Source: Acinetobacter portensis | Lineage (GTDB): Bacteria > Pseudomonadota > Gammaproteobacteria > Pseudomonadales > Moraxellaceae | Assembly (NCBI RefSeq): GCF_023158935.1 | Contig: NZ_CP096120.1 | Span: 434,001 to 498,000 of the forward strand | Length of the DNA: 64,000 bases | Reading direction: 5' to 3' | In this document: in pieces, positions 7,844 to 16,639 of the stretch | How the letters are laid out: the number at the start of each line of letters is the position of its first letter | How positions within the stretch are numbered: position 1 is the stretch's first letter | Program-made: the position numbers and the translations under genes | The notes under the pieces: model-generated | What the model was told of the DNA's origin: nothing | The model's input: the letters and a program-made list of their open reading frames with translations, nothing else | Databases searched by the model: none

Positions 7844-9772
7844 TTAAGGCTGAGGCTTAAAGTAAGGCTTTTTTATTTTCACTTTCTTTTGAAAGCGCGT
7901 TGCACTTAATTTTTTAACTAAGTCTGATGGAGCAGGGCAAGCTTCACCTAAAATTTGCGCAGTTAAAATTTCACTGCATAAAGGAGCAAAAAGAAAACCT
8001 TTAGAGCCTAAACCTGCAAAGCTATAAATTTCATCTTCAGAATTTAGTTTTCCAAGAACAGGGAAGTAGTCTTGACTTTGAGCACGAACAGAAGCGCGCC
8101 CTTGCCAAGTCGAAACATCCGCTAAATTTTTTGCATATTCAGGAAATACACTGTGGATAAGATCATAGTTATGAACATGATCTTCTAATAAAACGTCGCT
8201 ATCATCTCTATTTGGATAAAAAGACGCACCTAAAACTAAATGTTGAGTACCGAGTTGCATGCAATAACCACCATAACTTTGTGCTTGATGCATAGGTAAT
8301 GGCTGATTTTCGTTATTTACCCAACTCACTTGTCCACGAATAGGTTTTAAAACAGGGTGATTTTCAAAAAAATCTGCATTATTACGCGCACTACAAACAA
8401 TCACATGATCATAGCGATTTAATAATTCATCATTTGACCAAACAGCAACGCCATTTTCTGTTTGATTGATTCGTGTAATTTTAGCTTGTTCAAAATCAAT
8501 TAAGGCATGATCTAATATTTGATCACGTAATTGGTGCGGTGAAACTGCACCTGCTTGTAATAAATTTAAGCTTGAATATTCAGTTGTTAATTCTTCATTT
8601 TTAATTTGAGCCGTCAATACATTTTGTGGATATTGATTGGCTAAATCTAATAGTTCATCTGCATTTTTTAACGCAATTTGATTAACCTGAATTGGGCGAA
8701 AAGCTTTAAAAAATTGATAATGACGTATGGCGTGTTGCCAAGCCAAAGTCATTAAATGTTCTGAACTTTGTTCAATTGGGCACAGTTTGGGGTTTAATAA
8801 CGCAAGAGGATTACCAGAACCGCCCGAAAGAGGCGCTGATTGATCGTATATGGTGACTTTATGACCACGATTAGAAAATGCCCAAGCAGAACTTAAACCT
8901 GCTATTCCTGCGCCAATAATCGCAATTTGGCGTTGTTTAAATTCAGATTTATTGTTTTTCGAATCTGTTACATCTAAATTGGACGGTAAATTCGTTATTT
9001 GTTCGCTTACTTCTTCTAATTTATTTATGGTTTTAGGTGCTTCCCAAATGCCTTTTAACATTTCACGTTTATGTTTAAAACCACGAGGCCGCGAAATACT
9101 AATGCCATTTTGTTTTAAACCACGTTTAAGAACTCCCGCAACACTGAAAGATGAAAAAGTTGTTCCAATATCTGAAAGACGAACAATATTATTTAAAACT
9201 TGTTGCTCCCAAATATCTGGGTTGCAAGAGGGTGCAAATCCATCTAAAAACCAGGCATTTACAGAACAAGTTTTTTCTATAATAGGAAAAATATCGTGTG
9301 CATCACCTAGCCATAAATCTATAGAAAAACGCTCTTTAGCAAATGTAAGTCTATGACAACCTGCAATAGGTAGTGGATATTGCTCAATGAGTTGAGAAGA
9401 TAGATCTCTTAATTCGGGCCAAACATTTAAAGCTTGAATTAAATCTTCTTTTTTTAGAGGGAATTTTTCTACAGAAATAACATGAAGATGACTATGATTG
9501 TGAGGTCGGACTTGTTGCCACAATTGCCATAAAGCAAGAATATTTAAACCTGTACCAAAACCTGTTTCACCTACGCAAAAATATTCAAAATCTTTTAAAT
9601 TTTCTAAGCGTGTTGGTAAATCATTACCGTTTAAAAACACATGGCGAGTTTCTAAAAGACCATTATCTTTTGAGAAGTAAATATCGCCAAATTGTTTAGA
9701 TACAGGAACATTAATTCCATCTACAAGTTGCCAATCGAGATCAGCAGTTTGAATTGCGTTAGACAAAACCAC
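7844..9772 (-). CDS. mnmC: bifunctional tRNA mnm5s2U biosynthesis protein MnmC
   Basis: A 642-aa fusion enzyme completing 5-methylaminomethyl-2-thiouridine at the tRNA wobble position. The N-terminal methyltransferase (about 1-245) has the SAM motif GETGFGTG at 68-75 and the FLDGFAP motif near 175. The C-terminal FAD-dependent oxidase begins with the dinucleotide-binding GAGIAG at 287-292 and ends with the QGRASVR and FAGLGSKG segments of the DAO fold. The linker at about 250-280 is variable. It acts after MnmEG. The start is at 9772, with no strong Shine-Dalgarno visible. Confidence 0.96.
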   Translation of the reverse strand: MVLSNAIQTADLDWQLVDGINVPVSKQFGDIYFSKDNGLLETRHVFLNGNDLPTRLENLKDFEYFCVGETGFGTGLNILALWQLWQQVRPHNHSHLHVISVEKFPLKKEDLIQALNVWPELRDLSSQLIEQYPLPIAGCHRLTFAKERFSIDLWLGDAHDIFPIIEKTCSVNAWFLDGFAPSCNPDIWEQQVLNNIVRLSDIGTTFSSFSVAGVLKRGLKQNGISISRPRGFKHKREMLKGIWEAPKTINKLEEVSEQITNLPSNLDVTDSKNNKSEFKQRQIAIIGAGIAGLSSAWAFSNRGHKVTIYDQSAPLSGGSGNPLALLNPKLCPIEQSSEHLMTLAWQHAIRHYQFFKAFRPIQVNQIALKNADELLDLANQYPQNVLTAQIKNEELTTEYSSLNLLQAGAVSPHQLRDQILDHALIDFEQAKITRINQTENGVAVWSNDELLNRYDHVIVCSARNNADFFENHPVLKPIRGQVSWVNNENQPLPMHQAQSYGGYCMQLGTQHLVLGASFYPNRDDSDVLLEDHVHNYDLIHSVFPEYAKNLADVSTWQGRASVRAQSQDYFPVLGKLNSEDEIYSFAGLGSKGFLFAPLCSEILTAQILGEACPAPSDLVKKLSATRFQKKVKIKKPYFKPQP

Positions 9773-9802
9773 ACAACCTTTTATCGAATATTAAAAGTTA
9801 AA

Positions 9803-10303
9803 TTACCACTGACGACGACGTTTAGCATAGACATAGCTTGCAATTAAGAAGCCAAGTAATACACCAACCGCAAGTGTTGTAGCGCCATATAAAAACATTT
9901 GCGCGCTGCGTTCACTTTGTAGAACTTGAACCTGAACACCTAAATTATCATTTTTTAACTGTAATTCTTGGTTTTGGGTTAAAGCATCTAAATTGGCTTT
10001 TTCAAGTTGCTGTAAACGTGTTGTTTGATCATGCACTAAAGCTTTTACTTTCGCTTCTTGAAGCATTTTGTTTTTTGCAATTTGTTCAGCAGTAAGTTTT
10101 CTATTTTCGATATCTTGCGGAGAATTTCCTGAAATAGGATTACGCGTAGTCGTTGGTTTATTCGCAGGGATTGGCTGCAAAGGATTTTGTGCGACTACAA
10201 CAGTAGCATTTTGAGATGGAGCTGCTTCGGTAGTTGGTTCCACCGCCCAAGCAGTTGAACACAATAGTGTGAAACTTAATGCACTAGAAACAACGATACG
10301 CAT
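9803..10303 (-). CDS. exported coiled-coil protein with C-terminal membrane anchor
   Basis: A 166-aa protein with a signal peptide (cleavage likely after S-T-A-W-A, residue 20). A Pro/Thr/Asn-rich linker covers 21-65. A predicted coiled coil covers about 70-130 and is rich in Gln, Leu and Lys. One C-terminal transmembrane helix (about 137-158) is followed by a basic RRRQW tail. The periplasmic coiled coil is therefore anchored at its C-terminus in the inner membrane. This layout resembles TIGR04211 proteins without their SH3 domain. The function is unknown. It is downstream of the YciI gene (5-nt gap). Confidence 0.8.
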   Translation of the reverse strand: MRIVVSSALSFTLLCSTAWAVEPTTEAAPSQNATVVVAQNPLQPIPANKPTTTRNPISGNSPQDIENRKLTAEQIAKNKMLQEAKVKALVHDQTTRLQQLEKANLDALTQNQELQLKNDNLGVQVQVLQSERSAQMFLYGATTLAVGVLLGFLIASYVYAKRRRQW

Positions 10304-10308
10304 ATACC

Positions 10309-10611
10309 TTATCCTTTAGGAAATGCTTTATTGAAAGATTTAATGTCAATATGACTATAAATGCCTTCTTTTAAGAATGGTTCTTCAGCCACCCATGCTT
10401 CAACTGCTTCACGGCTTTCGAAATCGACAATAATTGTGCTGCCGTAAAAACCAGCTTGAGGATTGTTTGGATCTTTAGGTAATGCACCTGCAACAATTAA
10501 GCGACCTTCATCATTTAATTGTTCTAATCGCGCTACATGCGCAGGACGAGTAGCTATACGCTTTTCTACTGTACCTTCGTTATCTGTACAGCTTAGGACG
10601 AATAATGGCAT
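10309..10611 (-). CDS. yciI: YciI family protein
   Basis: A 100-aa protein of the YciI/YCII family, a dimeric alpha/beta-barrel fold. The RPAH segment near residues 22-25 carries the conserved histidine. AGAL, AGFYGS and a late EPFLKEGIY-type segment follow the family pattern. The reaction is not established for most members; a His/Asp pair suggests catalysis. It lies between yciB and the coiled-coil membrane gene in one minus-strand operon. Confidence 0.92.
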   Translation of the reverse strand: MPLFVLSCTDNEGTVEKRIATRPAHVARLEQLNDEGRLIVAGALPKDPNNPQAGFYGSTIIVDFESREAVEAWVAEEPFLKEGIYSHIDIKSFNKAFPKG

Positions 10612-10640
10612 ATTTTTAATCCAATTTTTTTATAAAATTC

Positions 10641-11252
10641 TTACTCAGATGTCTTAAAGTATTTTCTTAATACAATAAACTGAATAATGATAAAGGAAAA
10701 CATCACAATCATGTCACCAAATGCAGTGAATTCACCCCAATATTTTCCATTTGCGAAAATAAAAGCAAAAAATACATGCAAAAATGACATTACTGCAAAC
10801 ATTGCAGTCCAAGCGTAGTTTAAGTTTTTCCAGCCTTTTTCATTCAAATTTAAGACAGAACCAAATAAACGTTGGATAAGTGGTTTCTTGTCTTTTGTAA
10901 AAAATGGAGAAAGCAAGAAAACACCAGCGAATACTAAATTAAGTAATGCTGCTTTTAATTTAATATAAAAGTCATCTGAAAGTATTAAGGTAATACCACC
11001 AAAAATAACCGTCATAAATAAAACAAGCCATTGTTGTTTATCTAAACGGAATTTTTGAGCAACAAATAAAGCGCCGTATACAACAAGCATTGAAATAATT
11101 AGACCCGTTGTTGCAACCAAAATATTATTGTTATCTACACCACCCGCAGATCCAATAAATTGTAAAAGAGGATGCTCAGTATTCTTAGGATCTACAGTTT
11201 TATATAAATAAAAGAAAATAATGAGTGGCACAAAGTCTAAAAGTGCTTTCAT
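10641..11252 (-). CDS. yciB: inner membrane-spanning protein YciB (septation protein A)
   Basis: A 203-aa polytopic membrane protein starting MKALLDFVPLIIFF, with the KTVDPKN segment and five or six hydrophobic helices. This is the IspZ/YciB family, which interacts with cell-envelope elongation and division proteins in E. coli. The length is slightly above the usual ~180. It is the first gene of a minus-strand set (yciB-yciI-coiled-coil protein), 45 nt from the divergent PHP gene, so both promoters must lie in or near that short gap. Confidence 0.92.
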   Translation of the reverse strand: MKALLDFVPLIIFFYLYKTVDPKNTEHPLLQFIGSAGGVDNNNILVATTGLIISMLVVYGALFVAQKFRLDKQQWLVLFMTVIFGGITLILSDDFYIKLKAALLNLVFAGVFLLSPFFTKDKKPLIQRLFGSVLNLNEKGWKNLNYAWTAMFAVMSFLHVFFAFIFANGKYWGEFTAFGDMIVMFSFIIIQFIVLRKYFKTSE

Positions 11253-11297
11253 GTTAAAGTATCTGAATCTGATTAAATAATTGACATAGTATAAGTG

Positions 11298-12149
11298 ATG
11301 GAAGGCATAGATTTACATACACATAGTAATATTTCTGATGGAACTTTGTCTCCAGAGCAACTTGTGCATGCTGCAATAGAAAAAGGCATACATACATTGG
11401 CTTTAACAGATCACGATACAATGGATGGTTTGGTTCTTGCACAGCAAGCTGTAGAAAATAATGCGCTTAAAATTATTTCTGGTGTGGAAATTTCAAGTCA
11501 GTGGTCACGTCCTTCAACTAAAAAATCTTATGGTGTTCATGTGGTTGCATTAAATATGCAAAATCCAGCACCGTTAAATGAGCTACTTGAACAACAAAAA
11601 ATAATTCGTGCAGAACGAGCAAAACAAATTTGCGATTTGCTTATACCTTTAATTGGTGAAGATATCTATTTAGATGTGATTATAAAAGTGGATAACATCC
11701 CTGACCGCATTACAAGAACTCACATTGCGAAAACATTAGTTGAAAAAGGTTACGTTAGCCGTCCGCAACAAGCGTTCGATAAATATATTAAAGAAGGCAA
11801 AAAAGCCTACGTAAAATTTGATGGCTTAGGCTTGCAAGAAACTATTGATGTGATTCATCAAAGTGGTGGATTTGCTGTACTTGCACATCCTACACGTTAC
11901 GATTTATCTGCAACGAATATTCGTTATTTAATTGAAATATTTTCCAAATTTGGTGGCGATGCTGTGGAACTTCCACCTGCAATTGAGCCTGCATCTACAC
12001 GCCAAATGGTAGATAGAATGATTGCTGAATATAATTTGAAAGTTTCTGTAGGAAGTGACTTTCATGGTGACAATATGCCATGGATTAGATTAGGCAATAT
12101 TCCTCGTCTAAAAGAAGGGCAAGTTGGAATATGGGAAAGTTTTTTTTAA
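11298..12149 (+). CDS. PHP-domain phosphoesterase (RNase AM/TrpH-like)
   Basis: A 283-aa cytosolic PHP-domain metal hydrolase. Metal-binding motifs are visible: DLHTHSNISDG at the N-terminus, ALTDHDTMDG near 33-42, HPTRYD in the middle and GSDFHG near 250. This is the YciV/TrpH (RNase AM) family, which removes 3',5'-bisphosphate or 5'-terminal nucleotides in E. coli. A GTG immediately precedes the ATG (11295), and no Shine-Dalgarno discriminates between them. It is divergent from yciB; yciB, yciI and this gene are also linked in the yci region of enterobacteria. Confidence 0.9.
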   Translation: MEGIDLHTHSNISDGTLSPEQLVHAAIEKGIHTLALTDHDTMDGLVLAQQAVENNALKIISGVEISSQWSRPSTKKSYGVHVVALNMQNPAPLNELLEQQKIIRAERAKQICDLLIPLIGEDIYLDVIIKVDNIPDRITRTHIAKTLVEKGYVSRPQQAFDKYIKEGKKAYVKFDGLGLQETIDVIHQSGGFAVLAHPTRYDLSATNIRYLIEIFSKFGGDAVELPPAIEPASTRQMVDRMIAEYNLKVSVGSDFHGDNMPWIRLGNIPRLKEGQVGIWESFF

Positions 12150-12170
12150 TTTATCTTTCCCTCATCCAAA

Positions 12171-12205
12171 CCTTCTCCCTGAGCTATATATAGCGCAAGA
12201 GAAGG
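12171..12205. repeat. imperfect inverted-repeat element, REP-like
   Basis: CCTTCTC at 12171-12177 pairs with GAGAAGG at 12199-12205, and the perfect palindrome GCTATATATAGC sits inside at 12183-12194. It lies between convergent genes. The outer arms resemble the CTCTCTCC/GGGAGAG element at 34088, suggesting a dispersed intergenic repeat that may double as a terminator. Confidence 0.5.
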
Positions 12206-12264
12206 CACATCTTCTTCTTGTAGGTAATAAGAAACATTGTTTCATAAGGGGGACTGTAAACCGC

Positions 12265-13176
12265 TTACAGTAAATTGTGATCTTGAGCCTGAATAGGTGG
12301 TGGCGTTGGTTTGCCTAATGTTCCTAAAAGTTCAATTTCAATAGTTCTCACCATTGCATCTAAAGGTAAGTCATTGCTTTGTGTGCCAAAAGGTTCTTCA
12401 ATTTCTGAACTTAAAGCATCTAAACCTAAAAATGTATATGCCAAAATACCCACCAAAAGTGGCGTAGCTAAACCTAATGTTGAACCCAAGCTAAATGGCA
12501 ACATAAAGCAGAAAAAATAAACGGTACGGTTTAACAAAACAGAATAAGCAAAAGGTAAAGGCGTGGTTGCAATACGGTCACAACCTGTTTGAACTAAGCT
12601 GAGTTCCGTTACATGCGCATTCATTTGTGTGTAAATAATATCGGAAATTTCACCTTCTTTTAGGGCTTGCATAAGCTCCCATTGAATCAGGCTTAACGTG
12701 TATTGCGGTGCATTCACCTGTTGATAGAGTTGCGTTAAAGCCTGCTGACTCATACCACTCGTTTCCACAAGTTCAGTTGGGTTGGCTGTTTGATGGCGCA
12801 GTCGATCGCGCAGTACATTTGCAAAGACAATTACATGATGAATAACACGTTCACGACGACCTTGGCTGAGCATACGACAATCTCGGTCAAAGTGGCGCGC
12901 ATTTGCAATGAGTAATCCCCAAAGTTTGCGTGCTTCCCACCAACGGTCATAACATGCGGAGTTTTTAAAGCCTAAGAAAATAGAAAGAACAACACCAATT
13001 AAGGTAAAACCAACAAGTGGTAATTCTGGAAAGTTCAAAAAGCCAATATAAGATAGACCACCAATAATGGTAGAAAGTAAAACTACGAAGCCTAAAGGTG
13101 GCAAAACTTTAGGTAAAATTGTACCTTTCCATGAAAATAAAAGCTTAAATATACTCGTTTGTTCTCGAACAATCAT
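12265..13176 (-). CDS. bestrophin family anion channel-like protein
   Basis: A 303-aa membrane protein of the bestrophin/UPF0187 (YneE) family. N-terminal membrane helices fall at about 20-65, a KNSACYDRWWEARK-like segment follows near residue 72, and a second hydrophobic region (about 215-250) precedes the family's E-IEEPFG-ND-PLD motif. Bacterial bestrophins form pentameric ion channels. The gene is monocistronic on the minus strand. Its last codons form a 7-bp hairpin (ACTGTAA/TTACAGT at 12253-12271) with the downstream sequence. Confidence 0.9.
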   Translation of the reverse strand: MIVREQTSIFKLLFSWKGTILPKVLPPLGFVVLLSTIIGGLSYIGFLNFPELPLVGFTLIGVVLSIFLGFKNSACYDRWWEARKLWGLLIANARHFDRDCRMLSQGRRERVIHHVIVFANVLRDRLRHQTANPTELVETSGMSQQALTQLYQQVNAPQYTLSLIQWELMQALKEGEISDIIYTQMNAHVTELSLVQTGCDRIATTPLPFAYSVLLNRTVYFFCFMLPFSLGSTLGLATPLLVGILAYTFLGLDALSSEIEEPFGTQSNDLPLDAMVRTIEIELLGTLGKPTPPPIQAQDHNLL

Positions 13177-13249
13177 TTATTAGAATCATCACTATTTTGA
13201 GTTGATATTCGTAGTTAAAGAGTGAATTGTCAATCTTATTAACAAAAGC

Positions 13250-13942
13250 TTAATCAAATGTTAAAAGCTTTTGCTCTGCAAATGAAAATGTACCATTAGG
13301 TGAAATAATACAATGATCAATAAGTTGTATTTCGACCATTTCACAGGCTTTTCTTATTTGTTGTGTAAGTGATAAATCTGCATTTGATGGTTGAGCTAAA
13401 CCAAATGGATGATTATGTGCAATGACTATAGATGTGGTGTGATGGCTAATTGCGAAACGTAGTAACTGATTAATTGATATTTCACAGGAATTAATCGATC
13501 CATAAAATAACTTTTTAAATGCAATTTTACGTAGGTTTGCATCTAAACATAAAACAGCAAAAACTTCTTGAACCTCGCCTAAAAGCTCAAATTTTAAAAA
13601 ATCGAGTAATAATTTAGAATTACTGAGCTCTAATTTTTCTTGTTTTAAGTGTTGTGAAATATAACGACGACCTAATTCTTTAACTGCCATTAACTGTGCG
13701 TATTTGGTATTTCCTATTCCATGAAAATGTTTAACATCTTCCAAAGTTGCATCTAATAACGACGTAATATCACCAAAATGTTGAATTAATATTCTTGCCA
13801 ATTCAACCGCAGAGTGTTGCTGTGAGCCTGAACGTAAAAAAATAGCGAGTAATTCTGCATCAGATAAGCTTGCTGCACCTTGTTGGATTAAACGTTCACG
13901 AGGGCGCTCTTGTTCAGGCCAATTTTTAATAGAAAAATTCAT
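13250..13942 (-). CDS. radC: RadC family protein (JAB/MPN domain)
   Basis: A 230-aa protein with an N-terminal helix-hairpin-helix-like region (RPRERLIQQG start, and LHFHGIG-type turn near 75) and a C-terminal JAB1/MPN domain. The metal motif AHNHPFGLAQPSNAD has the HxH-x-P-x-G-PS-x-x-D pattern near 175. The family is called a DNA repair protein, but its role is disputed. It is divergent from coaBC, the same pairing seen in many gammaproteobacteria. Confidence 0.93.
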   Translation of the reverse strand: MNFSIKNWPEQERPRERLIQQGAASLSDAELLAIFLRSGSQQHSAVELARILIQHFGDITSLLDATLEDVKHFHGIGNTKYAQLMAVKELGRRYISQHLKQEKLELSNSKLLLDFLKFELLGEVQEVFAVLCLDANLRKIAFKKLFYGSINSCEISINQLLRFAISHHTTSIVIAHNHPFGLAQPSNADLSLTQQIRKACEMVEIQLIDHCIISPNGTFSFAEQKLLTFD

Positions 13943-14055
13943 TGTTTTAAGTCTTATTTATTATAAATGTGTGTAATTTTTCCAAGTCACATACTTGGGA
14001 AAGCTAATATTTAATGATATTGTGAGCGCCACTGCAACAGAAAGGTAAACTGTTC

Positions 14056-15330
14056 GTGAGTTTTGACCTCAGTGTAATTCCAAATAAAAATATTATTGTC
14101 GCTGTAACAGGCGGTATTGCAGCGTATAAAAGCGCAATTTTAGTTCGTCGTTTAAAAGATGCGGGCTTTAATATTCGCGTTGTTATGACCAAAGGTGCAC
14201 AAGCTTTTGTTACGCCACTCACATTTCAAGCTTTGTCAGGTAATTCTGTTCATACCGAATTATTAAACCCTGAAGCAGAAGCGGGAATGGGTCATATTGA
14301 ACTTGCACGTTGGGCAGATTTAATTCTTGTTGCGCCTGCATCTTGTGACACTTTAGCAAAATTTGCCGCAGGTTTAGCAGACGATTTACTTTCCACATTA
14401 TATTTAGCAACTAAAGCGCCTGTTTGGGTTGCTCCTGCAATGAATCAGCAAATGTGGGCTGCAAAAGCGACACAAAGAAATTTGAACACACTTGTTGAAG
14501 ATGGTGTACACGTAATTATGCCTGACGCAGGTGCTCAAGCTTGTGGTGATGTCGGTTTAGGTCGTATGCCTGAACCTGAAGATCTTGCTTATCAAGTGAT
14601 TAAGTACTTTCATCAAGCACAGCGCACCATTGCTGAAAAATTCGGACAGTTGGCAGGTAAGCATGTGGTGATTACCGCAGGGCCTACACGAGAATCAATA
14701 GATCCTGTTCGCTATATTTCAAATCATAGTACAGGGAAAATGGGCTTTTCTTTGGCTGCTGCATGTTATGCGGCAGGTGCAAAAGTCACGCTTATTGCAG
14801 GGCCTGTGAGTTTAGATACACCAAATGGCGTGCGCCGTATTAATGTGCAATCTGCGGTAAAAATGTTAGATACAAGTATGCAGTTGCTTGATGAAGGTTG
14901 CGATATCTTTATTGCGACAGCAGCCGTTGCAGATTACCGTGTGGCTGAAGTTGCAGAACATAAAATTAAAAAATCAGGCGATGAGCTGAACATTTCACTC
15001 ATTAAAAACCCTGATATTGTGGCAACCATTGCACAGCAAGAAAAGCGTCCATTTATGGTCGGCTTTGCAGCTGAAACACGTAATGTTGAGGAATATGCAG
15101 CAGGAAAATTGGTTGCTAAAAAACTCGATATGATTGCATGCAATGATGTTTCACGTGTAGATATTGGTTTTGCATCGGATGAAAATGCAATGACCGTATT
15201 TTTTGCAGAACATTATCAAATGCAAAAACGTGATTTAGAAAAAGCCTCTAAACAGGAAATTTCACAGCAATTGGTTGATGCAATTCATGATGCTTTAAAT
15301 CGTGAACCTGAAACAGAAGAAGATTTTTAA
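14056..15330 (+). CDS. coaBC: phosphopantothenoylcysteine decarboxylase / phosphopantothenate-cysteine ligase
   Basis: A 424-aa bifunctional coenzyme A biosynthesis enzyme. The N-terminal flavoprotein decarboxylase (CoaC, about 1-190) has GGIAAYKSA, GHIELARWAD with the catalytic His, and the cysteine motif ACGDVGLGRMPEP. The C-terminal CTP-dependent ligase (CoaB) starts with ITAGPTRESIDPVR and contains a Lys-Lys segment in the KIKKSGDEL region. The start is GTG 14056 with AAAGG about 11 nt upstream. It supplies 4'-phosphopantetheine together with the panB-panC genes at 52-53.7 kb. Confidence 0.96.
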   Translation: MSFDLSVIPNKNIIVAVTGGIAAYKSAILVRRLKDAGFNIRVVMTKGAQAFVTPLTFQALSGNSVHTELLNPEAEAGMGHIELARWADLILVAPASCDTLAKFAAGLADDLLSTLYLATKAPVWVAPAMNQQMWAAKATQRNLNTLVEDGVHVIMPDAGAQACGDVGLGRMPEPEDLAYQVIKYFHQAQRTIAEKFGQLAGKHVVITAGPTRESIDPVRYISNHSTGKMGFSLAAACYAAGAKVTLIAGPVSLDTPNGVRRINVQSAVKMLDTSMQLLDEGCDIFIATAAVADYRVAEVAEHKIKKSGDELNISLIKNPDIVATIAQQEKRPFMVGFAAETRNVEEYAAGKLVAKKLDMIACNDVSRVDIGFASDENAMTVFFAEHYQMQKRDLEKASKQEISQQLVDAIHDALNREPETEEDF

Positions 15331-15421
15331 TCTTTAGTATTTAAATTACAGTTCTAAAATTTTATTCCATATTAAATGCAGCCTAGGCTGCATTTTTTGT
15401 GCAAACTCAAAAGGAAAAGGA

Positions 15422-15811
15422 ATGAACAAATTTTTAAAAGTAGGATTATTTAGTGCTACATTTTTATTCATAGGTGTGGCACACGCTGTACCACTTGAAG
15501 ATGCAATGAAATCTTTAGCAAAAAACTCAAAAGCATTTGAAAAAGCACAAACAGTTGAGCTTGCACAAACAGCATTAGATGAAATGGTAAAAGCAACGCA
15601 ATTGGCAAAGCAAAATAAGCCTAAAAAATTAAAAAAATTGGCAGAAACAGATACGAAGATTATTGCTTATGAAGCGCAATTTAATCTTTTACTCAATGAA
15701 ATTCAGCATGCACAAAAGCTTGTACAAGAAAATAAATTAGATGAAGCGAAACAGGTTTCAAGCAAATTTGATGAAATTAAGAAACAAGGACATAAGGCGT
15801 ATCGGTTTTAA
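15422..15811 (+). CDS. periplasmic cytochrome b562
   Basis: A 129-aa protein with a signal peptide cleaved after A-H-A (residue 22), leaving 107 residues of four-helix bundle. The mature chain has Met at position 7 and His at position 102, the same numbering as the axial haem ligands of E. coli cytochrome b562. The C-terminal GHKAYRF aligns with its NAYHQKYR. There is no CxxCH, as expected for non-covalent b-type haem. It is a predicted periplasmic electron carrier with unknown partner. AAGGAAAAGG precedes the ATG. Confidence 0.85.
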   Translation: MNKFLKVGLFSATFLFIGVAHAVPLEDAMKSLAKNSKAFEKAQTVELAQTALDEMVKATQLAKQNKPKKLKKLAETDTKIIAYEAQFNLLLNEIQHAQKLVQENKLDEAKQVSSKFDEIKKQGHKAYRF

Positions 15812-15825
15812 CATTTCATTATTTC

Positions 15826-15857
15826 AAAAAAAAGACCGCATTTAGCGGTCTTTTTTA
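15826..15857. terminator. bidirectional intrinsic terminator
   Basis: AAAAGACCGC / GCGGTCTTTT stem with an ATTTA loop and flanking A and T runs, between the convergent b562 and secB genes. Confidence 0.92.
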
Positions 15858-15866
15858 GCTTTAAGC

Positions 15867-16322
15867 TTATGCATTGCCTTCGGCAGCAGCAGCTTGAGCA
15901 CGTTTCATATTTTCTTCAAACTCTGCATCAAAGTTGATTGGAGTAAGAAGTAATTGAGGGAAGCTACCCTTTGTTACCATGTCATTTACAGCTTCGCGTA
16001 AGAATGGGAACAAAATGTTCGGGCAGTATGCACCAAGAATATATGGAAGACGTTCTTCTTCAACCGAATCTACTAAGAAAATACCAGATTGAGTCACATC
16101 AACAATAAAAGCTGTTTCGCCAGCATTTGTTGCTTGAACAATTACTTTTAAACCAACTTCAAAATGTGTGTCATCAATTTTTTCAGCAGAAGATGAAAGG
16201 TTGATGCTTAATTCAGGTTCCCATGCTTTTGTGAAAACATGAGCGCCAGGTACTTCAAAAGAAATATCTTTAGTGTAAATACGTTCTAATGCTAATTGTG
16301 GTTGAGTTTCTTGTTCACTCAT
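15867..16322 (-). CDS. secB: protein-export chaperone SecB
   Basis: A 151-aa tetrameric chaperone that keeps preproteins unfolded and delivers them to SecA. Family features are [14 protein letters not shown] near the N-terminus, the hydrophobic groove segment GIFLVD, and the [25 protein letters not shown] block before the C-terminus. The order rhodanese-grxC-secB matches yibN-grxC-secB of enterobacteria. The gap to grxC is 38 nt, so cotranscription is likely. Confidence 0.98.
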   Translation of the reverse strand: MSEQETQPQLALERIYTKDISFEVPGAHVFTKAWEPELSINLSSSAEKIDDTHFEVGLKVIVQATNAGETAFIVDVTQSGIFLVDSVEEERLPYILGAYCPNILFPFLREAVNDMVTKGSFPQLLLTPINFDAEFEENMKRAQAAAAEGNA

Positions 16323-16360
16323 TATTGGATCCTTGATATTTTAAAGTTAATTATAAAAAA

Positions 16361-16615
16361 TTATGCGACTAAGTGGTCTAACTTCGCTTCACGGTCTAAA
16401 GCATAAAGTTGGTCAAAGCCACCAATAAATTGATCTTCAATAAAAATCTGTGGAACAGTGCGGTGGTTGGTGCGTTGCATCAACTCAATACGTGCTTCAG
16501 CAGGTTCTTGTGATAAATTAATTTCTTTGTATTCGATGCCTTTACGCTCAAGAAGTTGTTTTGCACGAACGCAATAAGGACATGAATTTGTTGAATAAAT
16601 AGTCACTTTAGCCAT
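16361..16615 (-). CDS. grxC: glutaredoxin 3
   Basis: An 84-aa dithiol glutaredoxin with the active site CPYC at 12-15. The TVPQIFIEDQFIGGFDQL segment supplies the cis-Pro and the GG glutathione-binding motif. It reduces disulfides and ribonucleotide reductase using glutathione. The length equals the family norm (82-85). It is the middle gene of the rhodanese-grxC-secB operon. Confidence 0.97.
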   Translation of the reverse strand: MAKVTIYSTNSCPYCVRAKQLLERKGIEYKEINLSQEPAEARIELMQRTNHRTVPQIFIEDQFIGGFDQLYALDREAKLDHLVA

Positions 16616-16639
16616 TCTATTTTGCTCCTGAGTCGTAAA

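Noticed and set aside
8952..9356. 134-codon plus-strand ORF inside mnmC
   Set aside because: Antisense shadow of a clearly coding gene; composition does not resemble a protein family.
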